The notes: generated by a model from the letters alone, not told the origin. Shown: positions 52,024-60,614, numbered from the stretch's first letter. The stretch: DNA of 64,000 nucleotides from Nocardia concava NBRC 100430 (GCF_000308815.1 NZ_BAFX01000086.1:1-64000); one strand, 5' to 3'. Numbers and translations are program-made.

Positions 52024-54080
52024 CGGGCCCGCCCCTCCGTCCTGGCGGCCAGCGCGAAGCGCAGTTCGCTGCGGCGGGCGACCGCGAGTTTGCGGTACAC
52101 CCTGGTGAGATGCTGTTCGACGGTGCTGGGGGTGATGCCGAGGACGTCGGCGATATCGCGATTGCGGTTGCCGAGCGCGGCCAGTTCGGCGACCCGGCGC
52201 TCGGCGGGACTCAGCGCCTCGAATCCGCCTTCGCGCGGTCCGGCCTCCGCGGCGCCGGGTGCGGGATCGACCCGCAGCCGCACCAGCAGCGCCTCCGAGC
52301 CGCACGATTCCGCGAGCCGCGCGGCCTCCCGCAGCGGCGGCCGCGCCCGGTCCACCTCGCCCAGCCCCCGGTAGGCGTCGCCGAGATCGGCCAGCACCGT
52401 GGCCAATTCGAGCTCGTCACCGCCGGTGCGGGCCAGGGCGGCCGAGCGCCGCAGCAGCGTCACCCGCCGCAGTGGATCGCTGGTGGCGGCCAGTATTCGC
52501 AGTGAGACCCCGCCGGTGTGATGCTGTTCGGCCCCGCCGATCGCCTCCAGGTGCCGGTTCGCGAAATTCTGGGCCTGCCACTGCTGCCCGGCCTCGAGGG
52601 TGGCGGCGGCGAGATCATTGCGCCACGGTGCGAGCCACGGGAAATCCATCCCCCACTCGTCCATGAGCCGTCCGCAGCGCCGGAAGTGCCGCAGCGCCTC
52701 CTCCGGGCGGCCGGTGGCCAGGCAGTGCTCACCGTGCGCGCGCAGATAGCCCAGCGCGAAACGGGATTCGAACAGGGCGCGCGGCACCGGACGCTCCAGT
52801 TGCGCGGCGGCCTCGGCGTGTCTGCCCTGCGCGGTGAGGGCGCGGACCAGGACCGCGAGCGGTCGCCCGATCCAGATGCCGAGCTGTTCGGCGGGCAGCA
52901 GGTTGAGGGCGATCAGCGCGTGCCCGGCCGCCTCGGTCAGATTCCCTTTGCGCAGCAGGGTTTCCGCGCGTGCGGAGGCGAACAGCGCCTGCCAGGTCGG
53001 GGCGCTGCGCGCGGTCGCCTCGGCGAGCAGCGACGCGCACCAGGCGTCGGCGGCATCGAGCCGATCGGTGTGCAGCAGGCAGTCCACGGCCGCGACCAGC
53101 ACCTCGACGGTGGTCGGGGTGAGCCGGTGCTGGGCCAGGATCCGTTGCGCCGCGGCCGCGGTGGCGGCGGGCGGGCGTTCCGACCACAGTCCGGACAGCA
53201 GCGCGGCGGCCTGCCGATGCGCCGAATCACGGTCCAGCGGTATGGATTCGGCGGCACGTCCCGATACCAGCCACCGGTGGCGTTGCGCCTGTACCGGATG
53301 GGTGTAGCGCAGCCACGCGCCGAGGAATTCGAGCCGATCCGCCAGCGCGCCCGCCCCGTCCGCGCCGCGCCGGAGCCGCACCAACGACTGGTCCGCGTGC
53401 AGCACATAACCGTGCCACAGCATCTGCAGCGCGGTCATGGGCAGGTCCGGGTAGGGCACCCGCCCGGTGCGCAGCGCCGCCTTGAGCCTGCCGAAATTGC
53501 GGGTGCGGCTGGAGGGATTGATCCGCCATTCCACCGCGACCAGCCGGGTCGCGATGGCCGCCCGCTCATCGGCGCGGCGGCTGGCGCGGTAGGCCAGCTC
53601 CAAATGCCTTCCCGCGCCGTCGAGTTCGTCGGCGTCGATGGCATTGTCGGCGACCTCGAGCAGGATCTGGGCGGCCCACGACCCGCGCGCGTCGCCCGCC
53701 TCGACCAGGTGGCGCGCCACCGTCTCGGCCGGCAGGCCCTCGCGGCACAGCAGTTCCGCCGTCTGCGCGTGCAAGAGCCGGTACTCGTCGTCGGGCAGCT
53801 CGCGCAGCACCCGCGCGGCCATCTCCGGGTGTGGGCGGCACTCCCCCACGATCAGCCCGGCCTGCGCCAATTCCGCCAGCACCGAGCGGGTTTCGTCGAA
53901 TCCCGCGTCCAGCAGCTCCGCCACCCGACCGATATCGGCGGCGTCTCCCAGCACCGCGACCGCGCGTGCGACGCGCAGCCGCGCCGCCTCCGGTCCGCCC
54001 GGGACGGCACCCGAACATCGCATCCCCCGGCCGGCCCCCACCGGCATGTCTTCTCGGTCCCGAGCGACCGACCGCGCCAT
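52008..54080 (-). CDS. LuxR-family transcriptional regulator without P-loop (LAL-like)
   Basis: 690 residues. The C-terminal LuxR HTH (about 622-680: LSPAERRVAELAALGNRNRDIADVLGITPSTVEQHLTRVYRKL) is intact. The rest is a helical, TPR-like repeat region as in large LAL/MalT regulators, but the N-terminal AAA/NACHT P-loop domain is missing. The protein begins inside what would be the winged-helix region (RVARAVAVLGDAADIGRVAELL). aaaggga seven bases before ATG 54080 suggests this short form is the real product. It is transcribed towards the lipase gene and may regulate it or the nlt cluster that starts 246 bases upstream. Confidence 0.85.
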   Translation of the reverse strand: MARSVARDREDMPVGAGRGMRCSGAVPGGPEAARLRVARAVAVLGDAADIGRVAELLDAGFDETRSVLAELAQAGLIVGECRPHPEMAARVLRELPDDEYRLLHAQTAELLCREGLPAETVARHLVEAGDARGSWAAQILLEVADNAIDADELDGAGRHLELAYRASRRADERAAIATRLVAVEWRINPSSRTRNFGRLKAALRTGRVPYPDLPMTALQMLWHGYVLHADQSLVRLRRGADGAGALADRLEFLGAWLRYTHPVQAQRHRWLVSGRAAESIPLDRDSAHRQAAALLSGLWSERPPAATAAAAQRILAQHRLTPTTVEVLVAAVDCLLHTDRLDAADAWCASLLAEATARSAPTWQALFASARAETLLRKGNLTEAAGHALIALNLLPAEQLGIWIGRPLAVLVRALTAQGRHAEAAAQLERPVPRALFESRFALGYLRAHGEHCLATGRPEEALRHFRRCGRLMDEWGMDFPWLAPWRNDLAAATLEAGQQWQAQNFANRHLEAIGGAEQHHTGGVSLRILAATSDPLRRVTLLRRSAALARTGGDELELATVLADLGDAYRGLGEVDRARPPLREAARLAESCGSEALLVRLRVDPAPGAAEAGPREGGFEALSPAERRVAELAALGNRNRDIADVLGITPSTVEQHLTRVYRKLAVARRSELRFALAARTEGRARTAVG

Positions 54081-54248
54081 CTGACGTCCCTTTCACGATC
54101 GGAGGCACCGACTGAAGTGGCGTGGCACGGCGAGCTTCGGTGTGCTGGAGCGGCATCATTGCAGCGAGGGCGCTTGGCGCGCCCAGGATCAGCCGGGGCA
54201 CAACGGGTCTTGAACGAACACTGTGAGAAAGTCCATCACCGGTGGTCA

Positions 54249-54274
54249 CCGGCGGACCCGACGTGGTCCGCCGG
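54249..54274 (-). terminator. Hairpin downstream of nltB
   Basis: Ccggcggacc (54249-54258) pairs with ggtccgccgg (54265-54274) around a 6-base loop, about 50 bases beyond the nltB stop codon on the minus strand. Confidence 0.55.
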
Positions 54275-54325
54275 CGCGTATTCACCGGATGAAATTTCTT
54301 GTCAAACAGTGTATTTCAGATCGGC

Positions 54326-55240
54326 CTACGGCGCGGCCTCAGCGGCGACCAGCGCCTGCGGCCGGTAGACCAGGCAGGCCGCCGAGTTCTCGTCCGCGGC
54401 CAGGAACACCACCGCGCGGGCCTCGTCGAGCATGCCCTGGGTGGCGGCGCTCAGGTAGGCGTGCACCGGGCCCGCCGAATACGGGTCGCCGACAAAGGGA
54501 TCGATGCCCGCGACCGCCGCGGACGGAATCCCGAGATGGTAGGCGACGCGTTCGCGGAAGCCGGGCACCGGCGCGGGGGCGAGCACGACGGCCTTGCCGG
54601 TGGCGAAATCGGCCGCTTCCAGGCCCTCACCGGCGAGGCATTGGCGCAGCACCTCCTCGGCGAGGGCGAGGGGATCACCGACATTGGTGGTCACCGTGAG
54701 CGCCTTGCGGCCGTCGGTGCCCGCGGCCTCGAGATCGGCCCAGGCGGTCGGTCCGGTCGGGCCCGGGGTCTCGCTGGTGTAGATGCGGCCGAAACCGCCC
54801 GCACCGGCCGAGGCGTGCAGCAGGATCGCCGCACCGCTGGCGGTGTACGGGAAGTCGTCGCGGCCACGCTCGGTGGTCGGGTGGGTGTCCCCGGCGACGA
54901 TGAGCGCGTACTCCACATCCCCGAGCCCGGTGAAGCACTGCGCCGCCATGAGCGCGTGCACCACACCGGTGCCGCCGTTGAGCAGGTCGAAGGAGAACGC
55001 GGGCACCCGGCCGGTCGTGTACTCCAGACCCACCTCGAGGCGCTTCTGAATCAATGCCGCCACGGCCGGTTCGGCGATATTGCTGTCGCGGAACACACCC
55101 GCGTTGACCACCAGGCCGACCCGATCGGGTGAGATCTCCGCCGCCGCGAGCGCCTGCCGTCCGGCCCGCGCGGCCAACTCGAAGTAGCTGCCGGTGTCCG
55201 TGTCGGTGCACACGGCCGCGGAAACAATTGCGGTGCTCAT
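54326..55240 (-). CDS. nltB: NltB-like thiolase-fold subunit lacking the catalytic Cys (nocardiolactone pathway)
   Basis: A 304-residue OleA/FabH-type thiolase-fold protein. Aligned to NltA, FDLSNACAG is here FDLLNGGTG, so the nucleophile Cys is Gly90, and the His/Asn positions are not kept in usual form. In nocardiolactone biosynthesis an NltA/NltB heterodimer performs the Claisen condensation of two fatty acyl-CoAs; NltA supplies the Cys and the partner is thought to supply a Glu base, as in the OleA homodimer. Glu69 or Glu73 are candidates (inference). SD GGAGG lies in the end of nltA. The gene begins 4 bases after nltA. Confidence 0.82.
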   Translation of the reverse strand: MSTAIVSAAVCTDTDTGSYFELAARAGRQALAAAEISPDRVGLVVNAGVFRDSNIAEPAVAALIQKRLEVGLEYTTGRVPAFSFDLLNGGTGVVHALMAAQCFTGLGDVEYALIVAGDTHPTTERGRDDFPYTASGAAILLHASAGAGGFGRIYTSETPGPTGPTAWADLEAAGTDGRKALTVTTNVGDPLALAEEVLRQCLAGEGLEAADFATGKAVVLAPAPVPGFRERVAYHLGIPSAAVAGIDPFVGDPYSAGPVHAYLSAATQGMLDEARAVVFLAADENSAACLVYRPQALVAAEAAP

Positions 55241-55244
55241 ATAT

Positions 55245-56291
55245 TCACGCCTCCAGCCGGGAGATGGTCGCGGCGAGATGCCCGGAGACCACGCCGGACG
55301 CCTCGGGGATCAACAGCACCTTGGAGCCGCGCGGAATCTTCTGCTGCGCCAGATGTTCCCGCAACACCAGGAAGTGCGAGGTGGACGCGGTATTGCCGTA
55401 CTCGGAATACACATTGAGCGCCTGCGGCATCGGGGTGTCGAAGTGCCGCTCGGTGAGCGAGCTGATGTACTCGATCGCCGGGCCGGAGAACTGGTGGTGG
55501 ATCCAGTAGTCGTACTTCTCGCTCTCCCAGGCCCGCCCGGTCTCCAGCAGGAAGTCGGCCATGCGCGAAATGCCTTGCAGGAAGCGGGATTCGCTGGCGA
55601 GCGCGCGATTGTCGGTGTACATGGCGATGCCGGTGGTCTTGTCCGACGGCTGGCCGATGCAGTGCTCGGCGCCGGCCGAGGTGGTCATCAGCTCGATGTA
55701 GTGGATCTCGTCGTCATCGTCGCCCTGGTCGTCGACCACCACCGCGACCGCCGCGTCACCCACGGTCAGCGCCGCGAACTGCGGGTCGTAGGGCTTGGAG
55801 ATCTCACGGGTGGCGGTCTCGGCGATGGGGGTGATCTGCTCGCCGCTGACCACCAGGCCCCGGCGCACCACACCGGCCTTGATCATGCGGTCGAGCACCA
55901 GCACACCGGTGATCATGCCCGCGCAGGCATTGGACAGGTCGAAGTGCAGCGCCTTGGTCGCGCCGATCGCAGTGCCGAGCTGCGTGGCGAAAGACGGTGC
56001 GTAGCAGAACTGCCCGGGCCCGGTGAAGCGCGTGATGGACACCGAGATGATCACATCCAGGTCCTCGGCCGCGTAGCCGGAGCGCTCGAGGCAGTCCTCG
56101 ATGGCATGGCGCGCCAGCACGAACGATGATTCGTAATTCTCCGGATCGGCATTGTGCACCCGCCGATTCTTGATTCCGGTAATTCGCTCCAGGTCCAATG
56201 CCCTGGGCACGGAAAGGGCGTTGATCACGTCTTCCGTGGAGCGGACCGTACCGGGTGTGTACGCACCGATCGATTCGAAGCGTGTACGCAT
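55245..56291 (-). CDS. nltA: NltA-like acyl-CoA condensing enzyme (OleA/KAS III family)
   Basis: A 348-residue thiolase-superfamily enzyme that joins two acyl-CoAs head to head to give a beta-keto acid. The active-site Cys is Cys123 in FDLSNACAGMITG; the His is in YWIHHQFSG (about 264) and the Asn in SEYGNTASTSHF (about 298), the Cys-His-Asn triad of the family. GVLVLDRMIKAGVVRRGLVVSGEQITP and LTVGDAAVAVVVDD are conserved core strands. aggggg five bases upstream supports ATG 56291. Divergent from nltC; co-transcribed with nltB. Confidence 0.9.
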   Translation of the reverse strand: MRTRFESIGAYTPGTVRSTEDVINALSVPRALDLERITGIKNRRVHNADPENYESSFVLARHAIEDCLERSGYAAEDLDVIISVSITRFTGPGQFCYAPSFATQLGTAIGATKALHFDLSNACAGMITGVLVLDRMIKAGVVRRGLVVSGEQITPIAETATREISKPYDPQFAALTVGDAAVAVVVDDQGDDDDEIHYIELMTTSAGAEHCIGQPSDKTTGIAMYTDNRALASESRFLQGISRMADFLLETGRAWESEKYDYWIHHQFSGPAIEYISSLTERHFDTPMPQALNVYSEYGNTASTSHFLVLREHLAQQKIPRGSKVLLIPEASGVVSGHLAATISRLEA

Positions 56292-56726
56292 GTGGCCCCC
56301 TACTCTCTGGACTGTGTGCGTCCTGTCGAATTTGGCTGCGGCGGCCGCAATTCGGTGTCCCCCGAGCCGGCCCCGCTGATATCCCGTAGCCCCGATGCCG
56401 AGTGAAACGCTACCGTACCCACGGGTAGTCGGGTGTCACACGAGCCACACGAATCACAGTGCGCTCGAGCCGGTTTCACGGCGAAACCGCTGGAAATGAC
56501 TGGTGAACAACCCTGTTCGCCAGCGGCGGCGAGTGAGACCCGTAGGGGTGGAATAGGGGGTTGCAAGGAACCGGTGTCGGTACCTGGAGACACAGTAAAA
56601 CCGTTGTATATCAAGTGAATACGGAACGCCACGGCTAGCGGTTCGACAGCACCCCGTGTAGCCTCACCGATACATTCCTCGCATTCCTCGACATATTCAG
56701 TGAATGAACTCAGAACTGGGGGAAGT
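56292..56726. promoter_or_regulatory. Divergent promoter region of the nlt cluster
   Basis: About 435 bases without a gene between nltA (minus) and nltC (plus). Two inverted repeats are visible: CGGTTTC-acggc-GAAACCG at 56471-56489 and TGGTGAAC-aaccct-GTTCGCCA at 56501-56522 (one G-T mismatch). The stretch around 56595-56625 is the most A/T-rich. This region must hold both promoters; the repeats are candidate operators. Confidence 0.5.
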
Positions 56727-58400
56727 GTGTCGCATTCCTTGCCCACCATTTATTGGCGCGCCCTCGATCGTTTCCGCGATATCGTGGCCGCCCACCCCGA
56801 ACGAGAGGCGGTGATCTACGCCGCCGGTAAGAATCGGGCGGGCCTGCCCGAATACGAGCAACTCACCTACGCCGAACTCGACGCCTGGTCGGAGACGATC
56901 GCCGAGCGCTTCGCCGACGCCGGCGTGGGCCGCGGTGTGCGCACCATCGTGCTGGTGCGGCCCGGGCCCGAGCTCTACGCGGTGCTGTACGGGCTGTTCA
57001 AGATCGGCGCGGTGCCGGTGGTGATCGACCCGGGCATGGGCATGTTCAAGATGCTGCGCTGCCTGCAGGCCGCCGACGCCGAGGCCTTCGTGGGCGTGGT
57101 GGAGGCGCAGGCGCTGCGCATCGTGTTCCGCGCCTACTTCCGCAAGGTGCGGGTGGCGATCACCGTCGGGCGGTCCTGGTGGCAGGGGCCCACGCTCGAA
57201 AGCTGGGGCCGCACACCGGCTTCCACGCTGCCCGAGCGCGAGCCCGCACCCGATGACGAGCCGCTGCTCATCGCCTACACCACCGGCAGCACCGGGCCCG
57301 CCAAGGCGGTGGTGCTCACCCACGGCAATCTCAGCGCCATGGTCGAGCAGGTGGACGACGCACGCGAGCATGTCGCGCCGGGCACGTCCCTGATCACCGC
57401 GGTGGTCGCCGGGATTCCGGAGCTGCTGCTCGGATCCCGGTGTGTGCTACCGCCTTTGATCCCCTCGAAGGTCGGCGCGACCGATCCGGCGCACGTGGTC
57501 GACGCGGTGCACCGGTTCGGGGTGCGCACCATGTTCGCCTCCCCCGCGGTGCTGATTCCGCTGCTGCACCACATCGAGGAGACCGGCGAATCCCTCGACA
57601 GCATTCAGAGCATCTACTCCGGTGGCGCACCCGTGCCGGACTGGTGCATCGCGGCGCTGCGGCAGATGCTGCCCGAGGACGCGAAGGTGTACTCCGGGTA
57701 CGGGGCCACCGAGGCGCTGCCCATGGCCACCATCGAATCGCGGGAGCTGCTGGGCGATCTCGTGGAGCAGGCGCATCAGGGGCAGGGTGTGTGCGTGGGG
57801 CGTCCCGCCCTGCATGTGCGGGCGCGCATCATCGCCATCACTGACGATCCGCTGCCCGAATGGTCGGATGCCGAGGCGCGTGATGCGGAGCTGGCGGCCT
57901 CGCGCGGGATCGGCGAGCTCGTGGTGTCCGGGCCGAATGTCAGCCCCCGATACTTCTGGCCGCAGGCCGCCAACAAGATCGGCAAGATTCACGACGGCGA
58001 GGCGATCTGGCATCGCACCGGGGACCTCGCCTGGATCGACGACGCGGGGCGAATCCGCTTCTGCGGCCGCAAGAGTCAGCGCCTGGAGACCGCGAACGGG
58101 CCCATGTTCACCGTGCAGGTCGAACAGGTCTTCAACACCGTCGAGGGCGTGGCTCGGACCGCGCTGGTGGGTATCGGCGAGCGCGGTGCACAGGAGCCCG
58201 TGCTGTGCGTGGAGCTGGAGGCGGGGGCCGACCGGGACGCGGTCGAACGCGAATTGCGCGGCCGCCGCGATGAATTCGAGATCACCAAGCCGGTGACCGG
58301 CTTTCTCTTCCACCCGAAGTTCCCCGTCGATATCCGCCACAACGCCAAGATCGGGCGCGAGAAGCTGACGGTGTGGGCGGCCAAGCAGTTGGGCGACTAG
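56727..58400 (+). CDS. nltC: Beta-lactone synthetase (OleC/NltC-type adenylate-forming enzyme)
   Basis: About 557 residues of the class I adenylate-forming superfamily. The AMP-binding P-loop is AYTTGSTGPAKAVVLTHGNL (about 183-202); YSGYGATEALPMATIESREL, WHRTGDLAWIDDAGRIRFCGRKSQRLETANGP and a C-terminal Lys segment HNAKIGREKLTVW complete the fold. OleC/NltC enzymes adenylate a beta-hydroxy acid and close it to a beta-lactone instead of making a thioester. The YSGYGATEALP segment and the gene context support this function over a CoA ligase. GTG 56727 is chosen because ggggga lies just upstream; GTG 56700 is the alternative. Confidence 0.9.
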   Translation: MSHSLPTIYWRALDRFRDIVAAHPEREAVIYAAGKNRAGLPEYEQLTYAELDAWSETIAERFADAGVGRGVRTIVLVRPGPELYAVLYGLFKIGAVPVVIDPGMGMFKMLRCLQAADAEAFVGVVEAQALRIVFRAYFRKVRVAITVGRSWWQGPTLESWGRTPASTLPEREPAPDDEPLLIAYTTGSTGPAKAVVLTHGNLSAMVEQVDDAREHVAPGTSLITAVVAGIPELLLGSRCVLPPLIPSKVGATDPAHVVDAVHRFGVRTMFASPAVLIPLLHHIEETGESLDSIQSIYSGGAPVPDWCIAALRQMLPEDAKVYSGYGATEALPMATIESRELLGDLVEQAHQGQGVCVGRPALHVRARIIAITDDPLPEWSDAEARDAELAASRGIGELVVSGPNVSPRYFWPQAANKIGKIHDGEAIWHRTGDLAWIDDAGRIRFCGRKSQRLETANGPMFTVQVEQVFNTVEGVARTALVGIGERGAQEPVLCVELEAGADRDAVERELRGRRDEFEITKPVTGFLFHPKFPVDIRHNAKIGREKLTVWAAKQLGD

Positions 58401-58402
58401 CC

Positions 58403-58582
58403 ATGGAAACCACCGCGCCGCACGCGGATCCACCGCTGACCCGGCTGCTCCGGCTCGCCACCCCGCTGGTGATGGCGGCCGGGCTGCCGATCGCGATCGC
58501 CCGCATGCTGGCCGACGAACTGTCGAGCCGGACCGCGCTGGAGACCTCGACACCGACTCCAGGAAAGGCAGACCCATCGTGA
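58403..58582 (+). CDS. 59-residue membrane-associating protein between nltC and nltD
   Basis: The ATG lies 2 bases after the nltC stop. The stop codon overlaps the nltD start (GTGA), so the gene is translationally coupled on one side and nearly contiguous on the other. The product has a hydrophobic or amphipathic helix (LTRLLRLATPLVMAAGLPIAIARMLADEL, about 14-42) flanked by polar ends. No family is recognised. It could tether the soluble NltC/NltD enzymes to the membrane where the C30+ lipids are handled; this is inference. Confidence 0.6.
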   Translation: METTAPHADPPLTRLLRLATPLVMAAGLPIAIARMLADELSSRTALETSTPTPGKADPS

Positions 58583-59613
58583 AGGCATTGGTGACGGGAG
58601 CCTCGGGCTTCCTGGGCGGGGCGCTGGTGCGCCGGCTGGTGAAGGACACCGATTACGAGGTGTCGATTCTGGTGCGGCGCACCAGCAATCTGCGCGATCT
58701 GGAGCCGGTGATCGATCGGGTGGAGCGGGTCGTGGGTGATCTGAGCGATCCGGAATCCCTCGATCGGGCGGTCGCGGGTGTGGATGTCGTCTTCCACAGC
58801 GCCGCCCGCGTGGACGAGCGCGGCACCCGCGAGGTGTTCTGGGCCGAGAACACCGCGGCCACCGCCCGGCTGCTGGCCGCGGCCCGGGCCGCGGGCGCGC
58901 GGCGATTCGTGTTCATCTCGAGTCCGAGTGCGCTCATGGACCGTGACGGCGGCGACCAGATCGATATCGACGAGTCGGTTCCGTATCCGAGCCGGTATCT
59001 CAACTACTACTGCGAGACCAAGGCCGCGGCCGAACGGCTCGTGCTGAAGGCGGACGCACCCGGGTTCACCACCGTGGCGCTGCGGCCGCGGGCCATCTGG
59101 GGGGCGGGTGACCGGTCCGGGCCGATCGTACGGCTGCTGGAGCGGGCGGCGGCGGGCACGCTGCCGGATCTGTCGGCCGGGCGCGAGGTGTACGCCTCGC
59201 TGTGCCATGTCGACAATATCGTCGAGGCCTCGATTCTGGCCGCTGCCAGCGAGAACGTGGGCGGCAAGCCGTATTTCATCGCCGATGCCGAGCGGACGAA
59301 CGTGTGGCGGTTTCTCGGTCAGGTCGCCGAAGACCTGGGGTACGCGCGCCCGACCCGCAAGCTGGATCCTCGCGTAGTCGACCTCGTCGTGACGATCATC
59401 GAAAACCTCAGGCGGGTACCGTATCTCGCCACCCACTGGACGCCGCCGCTGTCGCGGTACTCGGTGGCGGTGATGACGCGCTCTGGCACCTACGACACCT
59501 CCGCCGCCACCCGCGATTTCGAATATCACCCCGTTATGGATCGTGAAACCGGGATGGCCGAACTGAAATCTTGGATCCGGGATTCGGGGGTGATCGCCGG
59601 ATCCACGCGCTGA
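58579..59613 (+). CDS. nltD: NltD/OleD-like NAD(P)H-dependent beta-keto acid reductase (extended SDR)
   Basis: 344 residues. VTGASGFLGGALVRRL (about 5-20), RRTSNLRDLE, FHSAARVDERG, SSPSALMDRDG and the YxxxK pair in YCETKAAAE are the signatures of the 3-beta-HSD/OleD branch of extended SDRs; RAIWGAGDRSG and HVDNIVEASILAA follow. In the nocardiolactone pathway it reduces the beta-keto acid made by NltA/NltB to the beta-hydroxy acid used by NltC. GTG 58579 overlaps the small gene and is preceded by aggaaagg about ten bases upstream. A gap of ~100 bases separates it from the hydrolase. Confidence 0.9.
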   Translation: MKALVTGASGFLGGALVRRLVKDTDYEVSILVRRTSNLRDLEPVIDRVERVVGDLSDPESLDRAVAGVDVVFHSAARVDERGTREVFWAENTAATARLLAAARAAGARRFVFISSPSALMDRDGGDQIDIDESVPYPSRYLNYYCETKAAAERLVLKADAPGFTTVALRPRAIWGAGDRSGPIVRLLERAAAGTLPDLSAGREVYASLCHVDNIVEASILAAASENVGGKPYFIADAERTNVWRFLGQVAEDLGYARPTRKLDPRVVDLVVTIIENLRRVPYLATHWTPPLSRYSVAVMTRSGTYDTSAATRDFEYHPVMDRETGMAELKSWIRDSGVIAGSTR

Positions 59614-59716
59614 CCAGCGTTCGGGCGCTCTCCTCGCGACTTGTGTTACCGGGAGTACCGGCTAGCATGGGCACTATCGCAGTGCCGCACCGCTACTCAA
59701 CGAGGAGAGCGCCCCG

Positions 59717-60547
59717 ATGCCGGAGTTCGACTACCACGGCGTATCCGTCGCCTATGACCACGCCGGGTCGGGTGATCCGATCTTGTTCCTGCACAATATC
59801 GGCGGCGACCGGCGGATCTGGGAGAACCAGACCCGCGCGCTGGCCGCCACGCACAGCGTGTACGCGCTGGATCTGTTCGGGTACGGCGACTCCGATTCCC
59901 CCACCGGCGGATACACCGTCGAGAACTATGTGCGGATGCTCGCGGAGTTCATCGAGGCGCACGGGCTCACCGATGTGACGCTGGTCGGCAATTGCTTCGG
60001 CAGCGCGTTGTCACTGCTCTACGCGCGGCGTAATCCGCAGAATGTGCGGGCGCTGGTGCTGTGCAGCCCGCTGACCGCGGCCACCCTGCGGCCCACACCG
60101 ACCGGTTGGACCGCTCGGGCGGCGGCGACCGTTCCCCTCCATTCGGTCGCGGGCGCGATCCGGCTGCCGGGTCTGGCCGCCGGTCTGGTGGTGCGCGAAC
60201 AGCTCGGCCCGCGCGGTCGCGGCATGAGCGCCTCGGCCTTCGCCGGGCTGCGCCACCGCTGGAGTGAGCCGCGACGGCTGCTCCCGCCCGCCGCCATCGC
60301 CCGCGATCTGCCGTCGCTGGCGACACTCGACGACTTCCGTCCAACCCCGGGCTTCCCGCCCATCACCACCGTCTGGGGCGCGAAGAACCGCATCCTGTCC
60401 GCGGCGGCGGGCGCGCGCTTGAACGCGACCCTGCGACCCACCCGGGCCATCGAGCTGCCCGACTGCGGCCACCTGGTCATGCTGGAGGAACCCGAAACCG
60501 TCACCGCCGCAATCCGTTCCGCCACCCGCACCGCGCTGGCGGGCTGA
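59717..60547 (+). CDS. Alpha/beta hydrolase with Cys nucleophile position, end of nlt cluster
   Basis: 276 residues. The oxyanion segment LFLHNIGGDRRIW (about 23-35) and cap are normal. The nucleophile elbow is VGNCFGSAL, putting Cys93 where Ser is usual, and the acid position in VWGAKNRIL is Asn225 instead of Asp; the His is His253 (DCGHLVMLEEPE). It is not OleB: OleB is haloalkane-dehalogenase-like with an Asp nucleophile. A thioesterase, acyl-transfer, dienelactone-hydrolase-like or beta-lactone-resistant role is possible. gaggagag seven bases before the ATG supports the start. Co-directional with nltCD; followed by a terminator. Confidence 0.85.
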   Translation: MPEFDYHGVSVAYDHAGSGDPILFLHNIGGDRRIWENQTRALAATHSVYALDLFGYGDSDSPTGGYTVENYVRMLAEFIEAHGLTDVTLVGNCFGSALSLLYARRNPQNVRALVLCSPLTAATLRPTPTGWTARAAATVPLHSVAGAIRLPGLAAGLVVREQLGPRGRGMSASAFAGLRHRWSEPRRLLPPAAIARDLPSLATLDDFRPTPGFPPITTVWGAKNRILSAAAGARLNATLRPTRAIELPDCGHLVMLEEPETVTAAIRSATRTALAG

Positions 60548-60574
60548 GTTCACGAGCGGATTTCGGCCACCAAT

Positions 60575-60614
60575 ACCGGCCGTTCGACACTGGCGAACGA
60601 TGCGAACGGCCGGT
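60575..60614 (+). terminator. Hairpin terminator at the end of the nltCD transcript
   Basis: Accggccgttcg (60575-60586) pairs with cgaacggccggt (60603-60614) in a perfect 12-bp stem with a 16-base loop, followed by taattattc, 28 bases after the hydrolase stop. The A/T-rich stretch beyond it probably holds the promoter of the secreted lipase. Confidence 0.75.

Noticed and set aside
59717..60547. Hydrolase as OleB (beta-lactone decarboxylase)
   Set aside because: OleB belongs to the haloalkane dehalogenase group with an Asp nucleophile. Here the elbow is GNCFG with Cys and the halide/Trp features are absent.
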